DNA from: a virus
Virus record (IMG/VR): IMGVR_UViG_3300046003_005071
Location: 1-28,286 of that record
Direction: 5' to 3' (one strand)
DNA: 28,286 bases
Position numbers and translations under genes: made by a program. Below the pieces are notes generated by a model. The model was given only the letters and a program-made list of their open reading frames with translations, searched no databases and was not told the DNA's origin. Positions 20,159 through 28,286 of the stretch are shown piece by piece (the first letter of the stretch is position 1; the number at the start of each line of letters is the position of its first letter).

Positions 20159-20872
20159 ATGAACATTAATAGTGATTTTGATTTAAAAAAAGCAAAGAAT
20201 TTTCTTTTAACTGAAAATTTTGATGCTTCTTATTTACAAGAAGACGATTTAGAAGAAAATGAAATGTTAGATGAAATGGCTTCATTCTATAAAGTAACAG
20301 ATGATTCTCCAGAAGCTAAAGAAGCAATTGCAGCTAAAAAAGCAAAATTTAGACCTGGATCAGCTATGTATAACACATTAGATGCTTTAGAAAAAGAAGG
20401 TGAAGCTGATTATAAAGAATTTAAAAAAGCTACTATTAGCCCTGAAAATCCTCAAGGTAAAGATATCGCTACTTGGAACAATCCAAAATCAAGAGAAGTA
20501 TTAGAAAAAGATTTAGCTCAATATATTGCTGCTTCATCTTCTCCAACAGCTGTAAGAACAGGACGTCCTGCAGATCCTAATAAACCTGCTGCTGAACCTA
20601 AAGAGCCAAAAGCTGCTAAAACTCCAGGAGAACAAAAAATTAAAATTACTCCATCTAAAGCTAAATCTGAACCATCAGCTGATGATAAAATCGATACTAA
20701 AGTTGAAAAAGACTCAAGAAGTAAAGATGAAATGATTAAAGCTTTAAGAGCTCTTAAAGATGAAAGATTAGAAGTAAACAAAGCTTTTAAAGGTGGTGAT
20801 AAAACAGCTATATCTAAATTAAAAGACTTAACTGCTCAAATTAATAAATTAAGTAAAAAATTAGGAGTATAA
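20159..20872 (+). CDS. Unassigned protein upstream of the terminase gene
   Basis: The protein has 237 residues. The first 40 residues are acidic and contain three [LI]xE sequences ending LLTE (16-19), YLQE (25-28) and MLDE (36-39), the last followed by MASFYKV. The middle is charged (FRPGSAMYNTLDALEKEGEADYKEF). Residues 140-190 are a Pro/Ala/Lys/Glu low-complexity linker, and the last 45 form a lysine-rich coiled-coil-like helix (EMIKALRALKDERLEVNKAF...LTAQINKLSKKLGV). It sits where T4 has the small terminase gene 16, but no helix-turn-helix or known gp16 signature is visible, so it is not called TerS. The cluster of LxE sites suggests a head protein with N-terminal processing. Confidence 0.6.
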   Translation: MNINSDFDLKKAKNFLLTENFDASYLQEDDLEENEMLDEMASFYKVTDDSPEAKEAIAAKKAKFRPGSAMYNTLDALEKEGEADYKEFKKATISPENPQGKDIATWNNPKSREVLEKDLAQYIAASSSPTAVRTGRPADPNKPAAEPKEPKAAKTPGEQKIKITPSKAKSEPSADDKIDTKVEKDSRSKDEMIKALRALKDERLEVNKAFKGGDKTAISKLKDLTAQINKLSKKLGV

Positions 20873-20889
20873 AGCTTTCTAAATTAGTT

Positions 20890-22494
20890 ATGTCTGAAAT
20901 ACAACAACAACTCCCTTTAAAGGAAATTATAAAATTAGAATGGATCCGCTGCTCGCAGGATCCAGTCTATTTTATGAAAAAATACTATTGGATTCAACAC
21001 CCACAAAGGGGTAGGATCCAATTTAATTTATACCCATTCCAAGAAAAAGTATTACAGCAGATTCAAAAAAATGAGTATACAATTATTAACAAATCAAGAC
21101 AATTAGGGATATCAACATTAGCATCAGCTTATTCTTTGTGGTTAATGTTATTCCAAAAAGACAAAAATATACTTTGTATCGCTACTAAGCAAGAAACTGC
21201 TAAGAATATGGTTACTAAAGTACGTTTTGCTTATGATGCTTTACCTAAATGGTTAAAATCTGGAGATAAACCATCAGAAAATAATAAACTTTCATTAAAG
21301 TTAAATAATGGTTCACAGATTAAAGCAGTAGGAGCGACAGCAGATGCTGGTAGATCAGAAGCTGTTTCTTTTCTTATTATTGATGAGGCGGCTTTTATTG
21401 AAGGTATTGATGAAATTTTTGCCTCTGCTCAACAAACTTTAGCTACTGGAGGACAATGTCTTGCTTTGTCTACACCTTATGGTACAGGTAATTGGTTTCA
21501 TAAATCTTTTACTAAAGCACAAAATAAAGAAAACAAATTTGTTCCTTTATCTTTACCTTGGACTGTTCATCCTGAACGAAACCAACAATGGAGAGATGAT
21601 CAAAATGAAATTCTAGGATTACGTCATGCCGCACAAGAATGTGATTGCGATTTTAGCACATCTGGAGACACAGTTATTGAACCTGATATGCTTAATTTCT
21701 TAGAAGCTTCATTTACATCTGACCCTATAGAAAGAAGAGGGATAGAGGGAGCTTTATGGATATGGGAAATACCTGATTTTACAAAAACTTATATGGTTGT
21801 AGCAGATGTTGCTAGAGGAGATGGTAGTGATTACTCGGCATTTCATGTGTTTGATATTGAGGCTGCTAAACAAGTAGCTGAATATAGAGCACAAGTTCAA
21901 ACAAGAGATTATGCCCATATTTTATTTTCAATAGCAACTGAATATAATGATGCTTTATTAGTAGTAGAAAACGCTAATATAGGATGGAGTGTTTTAGAAC
22001 ATTTAATAGAAAGGGGATATAGAAATTTATATTACTCTTCTAAAGCCGATACTACAATGGGAGCTAATGAAAATCAATTAGCTAGAATGGAGAACGGGCA
22101 AGGTATGATACCTGGCTTTACAACTTCACAAAAAACACGTCCATTATGTGTTTCAAAATTAATTTCCTACATACAAGAAAAATCTGTCACAATACAATCT
22201 AAAAGATTGCTAGATGAGCTAAGAACTTTCGTTTGGAAACATGGCAAAGCCCAGTCACAAAACGGTTATAATGATGACTTAGTAATGGCATTCAGTATTG
22301 GTTTATTCTTACGTGATACTGCGTTAAGATTTAGACAACAGGGTATGGATTTAACACGTGCTACATTAGGTAGTTTTCATGTCACAACTCAACAATCTCC
22401 TGGTATATATTCACATAGTCCTCAAGCTCAAAATCCATATAAAATGGATAATGGTATGGGAGGGATGGAGGACATAGATTGGCTTCTTGGTTAA
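20890..22494 (+). CDS. Large terminase subunit (gp17-like)
   Basis: The protein has 534 residues and is the ATP-driven DNA-packaging motor and headful nuclease. The ATPase domain has Walker A KSRQLGIST (68-76), a coupling region, and Walker B FLIIDEAAF (161-169). The nuclease domain carries D306 in VVADVARGDGSDYSAF, E360 in LVVENANIG and D462/D463 in NGYNDDLVMAF, the three acidic positions of T4 gp17-type RNase H folds. The length is slightly short compared with T4 gp17 (about 610), as in other marine T4-like phages. It precedes the portal gene by 33 bases, in the conserved order of T4 head genes, though tail genes 18 and 19 are not between them here. Confidence 0.97.
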   Translation: MSEIQQQLPLKEIIKLEWIRCSQDPVYFMKKYYWIQHPQRGRIQFNLYPFQEKVLQQIQKNEYTIINKSRQLGISTLASAYSLWLMLFQKDKNILCIATKQETAKNMVTKVRFAYDALPKWLKSGDKPSENNKLSLKLNNGSQIKAVGATADAGRSEAVSFLIIDEAAFIEGIDEIFASAQQTLATGGQCLALSTPYGTGNWFHKSFTKAQNKENKFVPLSLPWTVHPERNQQWRDDQNEILGLRHAAQECDCDFSTSGDTVIEPDMLNFLEASFTSDPIERRGIEGALWIWEIPDFTKTYMVVADVARGDGSDYSAFHVFDIEAAKQVAEYRAQVQTRDYAHILFSIATEYNDALLVVENANIGWSVLEHLIERGYRNLYYSSKADTTMGANENQLARMENGQGMIPGFTTSQKTRPLCVSKLISYIQEKSVTIQSKRLLDELRTFVWKHGKAQSQNGYNDDLVMAFSIGLFLRDTALRFRQQGMDLTRATLGSFHVTTQQSPGIYSHSPQAQNPYKMDNGMGGMEDIDWLLG

Positions 22495-22500
22495 AACTTT

Positions 22501-22509
22501 AATATTTAT
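22501..22509 (+). promoter_or_regulatory. AATATTTAT spacer element
   Basis: The element lies 27 bases before the portal start at 22528. Confidence 0.4.
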
Positions 22510-22527
22510 TAATATATAATTAGATTT

Positions 22528-24456
22528 ATGGTAGATACATCATTTTTTGGTAGATTACAACGATTATTTTCAACAGATGTTATAATAAGAAACGTTGGGG
22601 GTAATCAGTTAAAAGTAATGGATACAGACCGTATTCAACAACTTGGTACTATCCAAACAAACTCTTTATTTGACAGATATAATAAAGTATATACTACTAC
22701 AGGAGGATTAAATTTTAACTTTAATAATGATACTTCATATCCAACTACTCGTATTCAACTTTATACTGACTATGAGTTAATGGATAGTGATTCTATTATT
22801 GCTTCTACATTAGATATATTAGCTGATGAAACTTGTTTAAGAAATGATATGGGGGAAGTATTACAGATACGTTCTTCTGATGAAACAATACAAAAAATAC
22901 TTTACAATTTATTCTACGATGTATTAAATATTGAATTTAATCTTTGGTCTTGGACTCGTAATATGTGTAAATATGGAGATTTTTATCTTAAATTAGAAAT
23001 ATCAGAAAAATTTGGAGTATATGGTGTAATACCATTTTCATCTTATTCAATTATTAGACTAGAAGGTAGAAACCCAGAACGCCCACAAGAAGTAAAATTC
23101 AAATATGATCCTACTTTTTCATCTCAGCAATCTACAATGGGTCCTCAAAACATCTCTCAATATAGCCGTAACAATGATAGCGATATTCAGTTTGATAATT
23201 ATGAAATGGCTCACTTTAGATTACTATCAGATTTTAATTATTTACCTTATGGTAGATCATTTATTGAACCCGCTCGTAAAATATTTAAACAATTAACTTT
23301 AATGGAAGATGCGATGTTAATACATCGTATTGTTAGAGCACCTGAAAAACGTACATTCTTTATTAATGTTGGTAATATTCCACCTAATGAGGTAGAAAAT
23401 TTTATGCAACGTACTATTAATAAAATGAAAAAAACACCTTATGTTGATCCAAACACAGGTGAGTATAACTTAAAATATAATATGCAAAACATTCTTGAGG
23501 ATTTTTATATTCCTGTAAGAGGTGGTGATGCAACAACTAGAATTGAAACTACAAAAGGTTTAGATTATACAGCTATTGAAGATGTTAATTATCTAAAAGA
23601 TAAATTATTTGCTGCTTTAAAAGTACCAAAAGCCTATTTTGGATATGAAAAAGACTTAACAGGTAAAGCTACATTGGCAGCGGAGGATATTAGATTTGCT
23701 CGTACAGTAGAAAGACTTCAACGTATAATAATATCAGAATTAACAAAAATTGCCCTAGTACATTTATACGCGCAAGGATATGATGGGGAATCATTAACTA
23801 ATTTTAATTTATCACTAACTGTTCCTTCAATTATATATGAGCAAGAAAAAGTAGCATTACTGAAGGAAAAATCAGCATTAGCTATTGAATTAATCCAAAA
23901 CAAAATTGTTCCAACTGATTGGGTTTATGATAATATCTTCCATTTTAGTGAAGATCAATATGATGAATATAGAGATTTAATTATTGAAGATGCTAAACGT
24001 AAATTTAGACTAGATCAAATAGAAACTGAAGGTAATGATCCATATAAAACTGGAGAAGCTTATGGTACACCACATTCATTAGCATCACTTTATGGTTCAA
24101 GTAGATACCCAGGTACTGAAGGTACTCCTAAAGGATATGATGAAAAATCAGATACCTATCCTGAACAAGTATTAGGTCGTCCTAAAGAGAAAGCATCTAG
24201 TTATAATACTCAAGATAGTGCATTAGGTAAAGATAGATTAGGTAGGGATGCTATGAAAAAAGATGATTCTGAATCTAAAGGATTTAAAACTGCTTACAAA
24301 GGTGGATCTCCTCTAGCACTTGAAAATTTCAATACTCAGATAGCTTACAATCAAATGTCCAATTCTTTAAAAGATATGTTCCCTAAACAAAAAGTTAAAT
24401 TATTTGAAGAAAGTAATTTATTAAATGAAGATAACCTCTTAAAGGAAGATAAATAA
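22528..24456 (+). CDS. Portal protein (gp20-like)
   Basis: The protein has 642 residues. It forms the dodecameric ring at the head vertex through which DNA enters. The N-terminal region contains ELMDSDSIIASTLDILADETC, the conserved early helix of gp20-like portals, then the basic wing and a core with YEKDLTGKATLAAEDIRFARTVERLQ (around 371-396), typical of the stem and clip area. The C-terminal 120 residues are charged and Gly/Ser/Pro-rich. They end with LLNE (631-634) and LLKE (637-640), motifs of the gp21 cleavage type. T4 gp20 is about 524 residues, so the tail is an extension. A gp21-like protease is encoded downstream. Confidence 0.95.
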   Translation: MVDTSFFGRLQRLFSTDVIIRNVGGNQLKVMDTDRIQQLGTIQTNSLFDRYNKVYTTTGGLNFNFNNDTSYPTTRIQLYTDYELMDSDSIIASTLDILADETCLRNDMGEVLQIRSSDETIQKILYNLFYDVLNIEFNLWSWTRNMCKYGDFYLKLEISEKFGVYGVIPFSSYSIIRLEGRNPERPQEVKFKYDPTFSSQQSTMGPQNISQYSRNNDSDIQFDNYEMAHFRLLSDFNYLPYGRSFIEPARKIFKQLTLMEDAMLIHRIVRAPEKRTFFINVGNIPPNEVENFMQRTINKMKKTPYVDPNTGEYNLKYNMQNILEDFYIPVRGGDATTRIETTKGLDYTAIEDVNYLKDKLFAALKVPKAYFGYEKDLTGKATLAAEDIRFARTVERLQRIIISELTKIALVHLYAQGYDGESLTNFNLSLTVPSIIYEQEKVALLKEKSALAIELIQNKIVPTDWVYDNIFHFSEDQYDEYRDLIIEDAKRKFRLDQIETEGNDPYKTGEAYGTPHSLASLYGSSRYPGTEGTPKGYDEKSDTYPEQVLGRPKEKASSYNTQDSALGKDRLGRDAMKKDDSESKGFKTAYKGGSPLALENFNTQIAYNQMSNSLKDMFPKQKVKLFEESNLLNEDNLLKEDK

Positions 24457-24460
24457 AGTT

Positions 24461-24470
24461 AATATTTATA
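24461..24470 (+). promoter_or_regulatory. AATATTTATA spacer element
   Basis: The element lies 37 bases before the ATG at 24498. Confidence 0.4.
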
Positions 24471-24497
24471 ATTAGTAGTTAACTATACAAAACATAA

Positions 24498-25358
24498 ATG
24501 GCTAATATTAAGCATAATAAATTCCGTAATACAGGTATACTATTTGAACTTCTCGTAAGAAAAATTACAGCTGATACAATGTCTAATCATGACTCTAAAG
24601 CTGTATCTTTAATTAAAAAATATTTTGTTAATACTGAATTATCTAGAGAAAATAAATTATATCAATCATTATCAAAAACTCAGAATATTAGTGAAGCCAA
24701 AGCTGAATCTATTATTTCTACTATATTAGAGATAAACAAATCTTTAAATCAAGTTAAATTATCTAAAGAAAAGTATAATTTAATTAAAGAAATTAAATCT
24801 AATTTTGATATTGATGATTTCTTTAAAGCTAAGATTAATAATTATAAATTATTGTCTTCAACTTATACCTTATTAGAAGCTAATTTATTCCCTTCCCATC
24901 ATATTGATACTATACTTACCTCTAAAATGAATATTTTGGAGCATATAGCTCAATCTCAACTTGTAAAAGAAATACAACCAACAGTAAGTGAGTTTGAAAC
25001 TTTAGATAAAGGTACTCGTGCTTTAGTTTATAAAATAATGCTAGAGAAATTTAATACTAGATTTGAAACATTATCCAATGATCAGAAAGAAGTATTAAAA
25101 GAATATATTAATAATATTTCTAATACTACTAATCTTAAAAAGTATGTAGATACTAAATTTACATCTTTAAAAGAATCTCTTTTAAAATTATTACCTAAAA
25201 TAGAAGACGCCACAATTAAAATTAAAGTAAATGAGACAATAAATCTTATTAATCCTATTTTAGAATCTAAAACTGTAAAAGACGATAATATTGTTGCTTT
25301 ATTACAATACCAAGAGTTGCACAATGAATTAAAAAAGATTCATAATGGAAAAAAATAA
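24498..25358 (+). CDS. Conserved helical head-cluster protein
   Basis: The protein has 286 residues, almost entirely helical. The N-terminal signature KHNKFRNTGILFELLVRKITADTM is one I recall from unassigned proteins beside the portal in marine T4-like phages. It has many Lys, Ile, Asn and Leu residues and coiled-coil-like stretches (ENKLYQSLSKTQNISEAKAESIISTIL; EVLKEYINNISNTTNLKKYV). It lies where T4 has the small core genes 67 and 68 between portal and protease, so a prohead core role is plausible. This is positional inference. It overlaps the next gene by 14 bases. Confidence 0.75.
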   Translation: MANIKHNKFRNTGILFELLVRKITADTMSNHDSKAVSLIKKYFVNTELSRENKLYQSLSKTQNISEAKAESIISTILEINKSLNQVKLSKEKYNLIKEIKSNFDIDDFFKAKINNYKLLSSTYTLLEANLFPSHHIDTILTSKMNILEHIAQSQLVKEIQPTVSEFETLDKGTRALVYKIMLEKFNTRFETLSNDQKEVLKEYINNISNTTNLKKYVDTKFTSLKESLLKLLPKIEDATIKIKVNETINLINPILESKTVKDDNIVALLQYQELHNELKKIHNGKK

Positions 25359-25896
25359 ACTAAAAGAATTAGTAAAATCTTATATAGATGAAATGTCTGC
25401 TACAACAGGTGCTGGAGGATTTATGGGTAAAATGATGGTTAAAAATCCTCAAAAAGAAGGTACTACTAAAACTTTTAATCGTAACCCTGCTCGTACTAAA
25501 ACTGCACAAGATGTTAACTCACCTACTGGGTTTGAATCAATGCCTGATTCTGCTAAAACTTACATTAAAGGAAAATTTAGAATAATTAAACCTGAGGAAA
25601 GAATTGATGCTAAAGATTTATGGAAAGAAGAATCACTTAATGAGGTTCGCTATTCTCAGTTTAAAACTCAATCTAAAACTCGTTCCCCTCAAGAACAATT
25701 ACATATGGGAGTTAAAGAAATATATCGTAAATTAGACGAAATTAATAAATTAGTTGAATTTACATCTCGTATGAAGACAGAATTAAAAGGTGACGCTGAT
25801 GAAATGAATTTTTTAAAACGTACTCATAATTCACTATTTAAAATAAACGAGAAAATTCAATTAATTAACGATAAAATAAAAGGTTTAACTGAATAA
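25345..25896 (+). CDS. Head-cluster protein with leader-like N-terminus
   Basis: The protein has 183 residues. The N-terminal helix MEKNKLKELVKSYIDE (1-16) ends in I-D-E followed by MSATTG, a leader pattern like those in the left region. Residues 17-75 are Gly/Thr/Lys/Asn-rich and likely flexible. A second site, ESLNE-VRYSQF (around 98-108), precedes a lysine-rich helical C-terminus with coiled-coil features (EIYRKLDEINKLVEF; NSLFKINEKIQLINDKIK). It sits between portal and protease, as do T4 gp67 and gp68, which are cut by gp21. Similarity is positional only. The stop overlaps the start of the next small gene (TAATG). Confidence 0.65.
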   Translation: MEKNKLKELVKSYIDEMSATTGAGGFMGKMMVKNPQKEGTTKTFNRNPARTKTAQDVNSPTGFESMPDSAKTYIKGKFRIIKPEERIDAKDLWKEESLNEVRYSQFKTQSKTRSPQEQLHMGVKEIYRKLDEINKLVEFTSRMKTELKGDADEMNFLKRTHNSLFKINEKIQLINDKIKGLTE

Positions 25897-26042
25897 TGGC
25901 TACAAAAATAAAATCCAACTCAACAGGTACAAAAACTGAAGTATCTAAAATAAAAAGACCGGGTGTTCATGCAAAATGTAAAACATCTAAATTAAAAAGT
26001 TCTAAAAACTATAGAAAATTAAACAGGGGACAAGGAAAATAA
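25896..26042 (+). CDS. 48-residue lysine-rich basic protein
   Basis: The ATG at 25896 overlaps the previous stop (TAATG) and the frame stays open for 48 codons to TAA at 26040-26042. The protein is very basic ([21 protein letters not shown]) and ends [14 protein letters not shown]. The [30 protein letters not shown] pattern is one I recall from small proteins in the head clusters of marine T4-like phages. A DNA- or core-binding role suits the charge, but this is unproven. Evidence for expression is the start overlap and conserved ending. Confidence 0.75.
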   Translation: MATKIKSNSTGTKTEVSKIKRPGVHAKCKTSKLKSSKNYRKLNRGQGK

Positions 26043-26050
26043 TATTTATA
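26041..26050 (+). promoter_or_regulatory. AATATTTATA element close to the start codon
   Basis: The element sits only three bases before the ATG at 26054 and overlaps the stop of the gene before it. A promoter -10 box here would give a very short or absent leader. This weakens a pure promoter reading. Confidence 0.3.
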
Positions 26051-26053
26051 CAC

Positions 26054-27361
26054 ATGACAGTTCAAAACTTATATACTCAATATTTAGATGGTAAAGTAAC
26101 CAAAGCTAAATTTCTTTACGAGGTGCGCAGAGATCAAAATCTTACTATGATTTCACATCATAATAATTTCGATGATACTGTTAAAATCCTTAAAAATAAA
26201 AATATCATCTCAGAAAAAGCTTCAAAAGAGTCTAAACAACCAACTGGAAAGCAAGAAGTAGATGTTATAGCTAAAACTATTGATATGGTTAACCCATATG
26301 AGTATTCTAGAGGTATGAAATATGAACTTGAAGTATTAGAAACACCAGTTACATCAGCTGATTTATCAGAAGATAATGTACTTAAAGCTCAAAAGAAAGT
26401 ATTAGCTAATCTTACTAAAAATTCACAATTTTATTTTGATAAAATTTATGGTGGAGATAATAAAGTTGTAAGTGATAAATGGATTGAAACTACTAAGAAA
26501 AATATCGATGCCATTGGTAAAGGTAAAGCTGCTAAAGGCTTAATGAGAGAAGGAATAGAACCTAAAAAAGGTGATGAAATTGTTTGGATAGCACCGCCTA
26601 AAGAAGTTGCTAGACTAGTTAGAGTTATGACAGGTGCTAAAGGTAAATATCTAGGTAGAGAAGGTGGTGAAGAAGTTGTATCTTTTAATGGTTATAATTT
26701 TTATACTAGTAGAGGAACTTTTGAATTAACTAATCAAAATCATATTAGAGAAGGATATGACAATAGTGGTCTAGTAAAAGAAGATCAACAAAATGCTATC
26801 TTTGAAAAATACGCTCAAGCTACAGGTATTCCTTTAGAAAATCTTAAATCTATGGTTAGAGATGCTAAGGAAAAAAAAATAAAAGAACATGGACAATATT
26901 CTGATAGGGTAGCTGATGTTAATGCTGATTCATCTCCTATAAATGAAGAATGTGATGATTGTGAAAGAGAAACTACTAGTGAAGATATAGATTTAGGTCA
27001 TCAAGATAATGAACCTCGTATGATTAAAGGTGAATTATACCAAATTGTTAAACAGGCTACTGAATTATACAAAATAATTGATTCTGTAGATAATATGGGA
27101 GAAATTGATTTTCCTCATTGGTGGCAAGCAAAAATTGTTTTAGCTAAAAATTACTTACAAGGATCTAAAGATTACTTAGATAGTGCTTTAGCAATAGGTA
27201 ATGAAGAAGGAGAAATGGATGATGAATTAGAAGAAGATATTTTTAAAAAAGGAAATCAACAAGTAGTAGCAAGTACTCAACAATCTAAAACAGCCTTAAG
27301 AACTGCAGGATATCAACAGATTCCTAATACTTCAGATGTAACTTCAATAAGTAAAGGGTAA
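26054..27361 (+). CDS. Multi-domain head-cluster protein upstream of the protease
   Basis: The protein has 435 residues. Residues 1-55 ([25 protein letters not shown], then [16 protein letters not shown]) form a helical module that I recall from marine T4-like phages. Residues 170-230 are a small strand-rich part ([44 protein letters not shown]). Residues 325-380 are helical ([38 protein letters not shown]), a W-x-Q-x-K-I motif common in such head proteins. The tail is acidic, then Gln/Ser/Thr-rich. No T4 counterpart is clear. The stop overlaps the protease start (TAATG), so it is probably co-translated with it. Confidence 0.7.
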   Translation: MTVQNLYTQYLDGKVTKAKFLYEVRRDQNLTMISHHNNFDDTVKILKNKNIISEKASKESKQPTGKQEVDVIAKTIDMVNPYEYSRGMKYELEVLETPVTSADLSEDNVLKAQKKVLANLTKNSQFYFDKIYGGDNKVVSDKWIETTKKNIDAIGKGKAAKGLMREGIEPKKGDEIVWIAPPKEVARLVRVMTGAKGKYLGREGGEEVVSFNGYNFYTSRGTFELTNQNHIREGYDNSGLVKEDQQNAIFEKYAQATGIPLENLKSMVRDAKEKKIKEHGQYSDRVADVNADSSPINEECDDCERETTSEDIDLGHQDNEPRMIKGELYQIVKQATELYKIIDSVDNMGEIDFPHWWQAKIVLAKNYLQGSKDYLDSALAIGNEEGEMDDELEEDIFKKGNQQVVASTQQSKTALRTAGYQQIPNTSDVTSISKG

Positions 27362-27975
27362 TGAGTAAATCACTATTAATAGAATACGCCTTATTCACCC
27401 CTAAATCAGTACTATCTGAAGGAAGAGGTGATAGAAACTTAATGGTTGAAGGAGTAATCCAAAGAGCTGACTCTAAGAATCAAAATGGTAGAGTTTACCC
27501 TAAAGATATTCTTGAAAGAGAAGTTGAAAAATATGTTCAAGGGCCTATCTCTGAAAATAGAGCCTTAGGTGAATTAGATCATCCTGAATCAATGGTGATC
27601 AACCTAAAAAATGTATCTCATAATATTAAAAAATTATGGTGGAATGGAGATGATTTAATGGGTAAAATAGAAGTATTACCTACTCCAAGTGGTAATATAT
27701 TAAAAGAATTATTCATAAATAAAATAACTGTAGGTATTTCATCTCGTGGTATGGGCTCTGTTCAATCATTAGGAGAAGGTACAGTAGAAGTACAAGACGA
27801 TTTTGAATTACTATGCTGGGACTTCGTATCTACTCCATCAACACAGGGCGCTTTTATGACACCAACAGGATTAAGTGAAGGATACAAACCTCAATACGAT
27901 AACAAATACTCAAAAATAAATACACTAATATCAGATATTATTTGCTCACAAGCTGGTATCTGTTGTATAAGATAA
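27361..27975 (+). CDS. Prohead protease (gp21-like)
   Basis: The protein has 204 residues and is a serine protease of the herpesvirus assemblin/T4 gp21 fold. The signature VIQRADSKNQNGRVYPKDIL (33-52) starts the fold; the catalytic His is H74 in LGELDHPES, and the nucleophile is S127 or S128 in VGISSRGMG, with D154 in CWDFVSTPS. T4 gp21 cuts scaffold, major head protein and internal proteins after [LI]xE and also itself. The length is near T4 gp21 (212). It is preceded by a TAATG overlap and followed by a terminator. This enzyme is the candidate processor of all the [LI]xE-leader proteins and the polyprotein to the left. Confidence 0.95.
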   Translation: MSKSLLIEYALFTPKSVLSEGRGDRNLMVEGVIQRADSKNQNGRVYPKDILEREVEKYVQGPISENRALGELDHPESMVINLKNVSHNIKKLWWNGDDLMGKIEVLPTPSGNILKELFINKITVGISSRGMGSVQSLGEGTVEVQDDFELLCWDFVSTPSTQGAFMTPTGLSEGYKPQYDNKYSKINTLISDIICSQAGICCIR

Positions 27976-28007
27976 ATAACCATCCTCCTTCTACATTTAT
28001 GTAGAGT

Positions 28008-28037
28008 AATGCACTCCCTAAGAAGAGTGCATTTTTT
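28008..28037 (+). terminator. Rho-independent terminator between protease and scaffold genes
   Basis: AATGCACTC (28008-28016), an eight-base loop CCTAAGAA, GAGTGCATT (28025-28033) and a T tract (TTTTTTGTCC). A smaller palindrome CTACA TTTA TGTAG lies just upstream (27991-28004). A promoter-like ATATTTAT follows at 28050. The spacer 27976-28156 holds nothing else recognisable. Confidence 0.85.
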
Positions 28038-28049
28038 GTCCTTTTTTAT

Positions 28050-28057
28050 ATATTTAT
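28050..28057 (+). promoter_or_regulatory. ATATTTAT spacer element before the scaffold gene
   Basis: The element lies after the terminator, about 107 bases before the ATG at 28157. If it is a promoter, the leader of the scaffold mRNA is unusually long. Confidence 0.35.
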
Positions 28058-28156
28058 GGATATCTTAAAGATAGATTATCCCAATATAATCTCCCTCAAA
28101 TAAACAATTCTATATTACTTTCCAATAAGTAATCACAAAATCAAAAAAACAATTTT

Positions 28157-28286
28157 ATGTCAAACACAAACACTAAAATTTTTAGTGAAGCAATTGCTGA
28201 GGCTAAATCTATTAGAGAAACCGCAATGGTAAATGCTAAACTAGCACTTGAAGAAGCTTTTGCTCCTCGTATGCAAGAAATGATGT
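28157..28286 (+). CDS. Prohead scaffold protein (gp22-like), 3' end outside window
   Basis: Only the first 43 codons are present. The sequence KIFSEAIAEAKSIRET, then MVNAKLALEEAFAPRMQEMM, matches the alanine- and glutamate-rich start of T4-like scaffolding proteins. A LALEEAFAPR segment is conserved in marine T4-like phages as I recall. It contains I-A-E at 13-15 followed by A, the same [LI]xE-A processing pattern as T4 gp22 (LIAEAQ) and the T4 internal-protein leader. Its place directly after the protease gene agrees with the T4 order 21-22-23. Confidence 0.8.
   Translation, partial: MSNTNTKIFSEAIAEAKSIRETAMVNAKLALEEAFAPRMQEMM

Noticed and set aside
20159-20872. Small terminase subunit gene
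   Set aside because: Position alone suggests it; no helix-turn-helix or gp16-like signature was seen, so it is left unassigned.
23105-23296. 63-codon + strand ORF inside the portal gene
   Set aside because: It lies in another frame of a confident gp20-like gene and has no conserved feature.

Overview
The window is a stretch of a tailed-phage genome of the T4-like (myovirus) type. It is AT-rich, every gene lies on the + strand, and genes are packed with ATGA/TAATG stop-start overlaps. The placement rests on an ordered head-gene block at the right end: large terminase (gp17-like, 20890-22494), portal (gp20-like, 22528-24456), four unassigned head-cluster genes, the prohead protease (gp21-like, 27361-27975) and the start of the scaffold gene (gp22-like, from 28157). 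The host cannot be read directly. Starts lack Shine-Dalgarno purine tracts and usually sit in a TTATG context, and several spacers carry TATATTTA boxes close to the Bacteroidota -7 element TAnnTTTG. A Bacteroidota host is therefore possible but tentative.

Left region (1-12450): a long run of small genes of mostly unknown function, interrupted by one exonuclease-like gene (4039-4824). Many begin with a short amphipathic leader ending in [LI]xE, such as MIKLRNILNE, MIKLLNILSE or MKLNEYLKE. This resembles the capsid-targeting leader of T4 internal head proteins (MKTYQEFIAE), which gp21 removes after the E. In several, the residues after the E are I-[KRQ]-[IV]-NKP. The same junction recurs eight times (seven plus one variant) inside a single 1615-codon ORF (7603-12450), dividing it into nine segments of about 68-194 residues plus one of 664. 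The main hypothesis is that these genes encode head-packaged, possibly injected, proteins, and that the long ORF is a polyprotein cut by the phage prohead protease encoded about 15 kb downstream. One leader-bearing protein (1304-1849) has the hallmarks of a minimal protein-kinase-like fold.

Middle region (12521-20121): transcription units separated by hairpin terminators and preceded by near-identical promoter-like elements. They encode an FAD-dependent oxidoreductase, a MoxR-type AAA+ ATPase, a metallopeptidase-like/VWA protein (DUF2201 type), two proteins sharing a short helical motif that flank the ATPase, a nucleotidyltransferase-fold protein, a DUF6884-like protein, two small unknowns and a P-loop kinase-like ATPase.

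Right region (20159-28286): DNA packaging and prohead assembly. Its spacers share an AATATTTAT element whose reverse complement contains the T4 late-promoter core TATAAATA. No tRNA, CRISPR array, insertion sequence or attachment site was seen, and no gene-free stretch exceeds about 180 bases.
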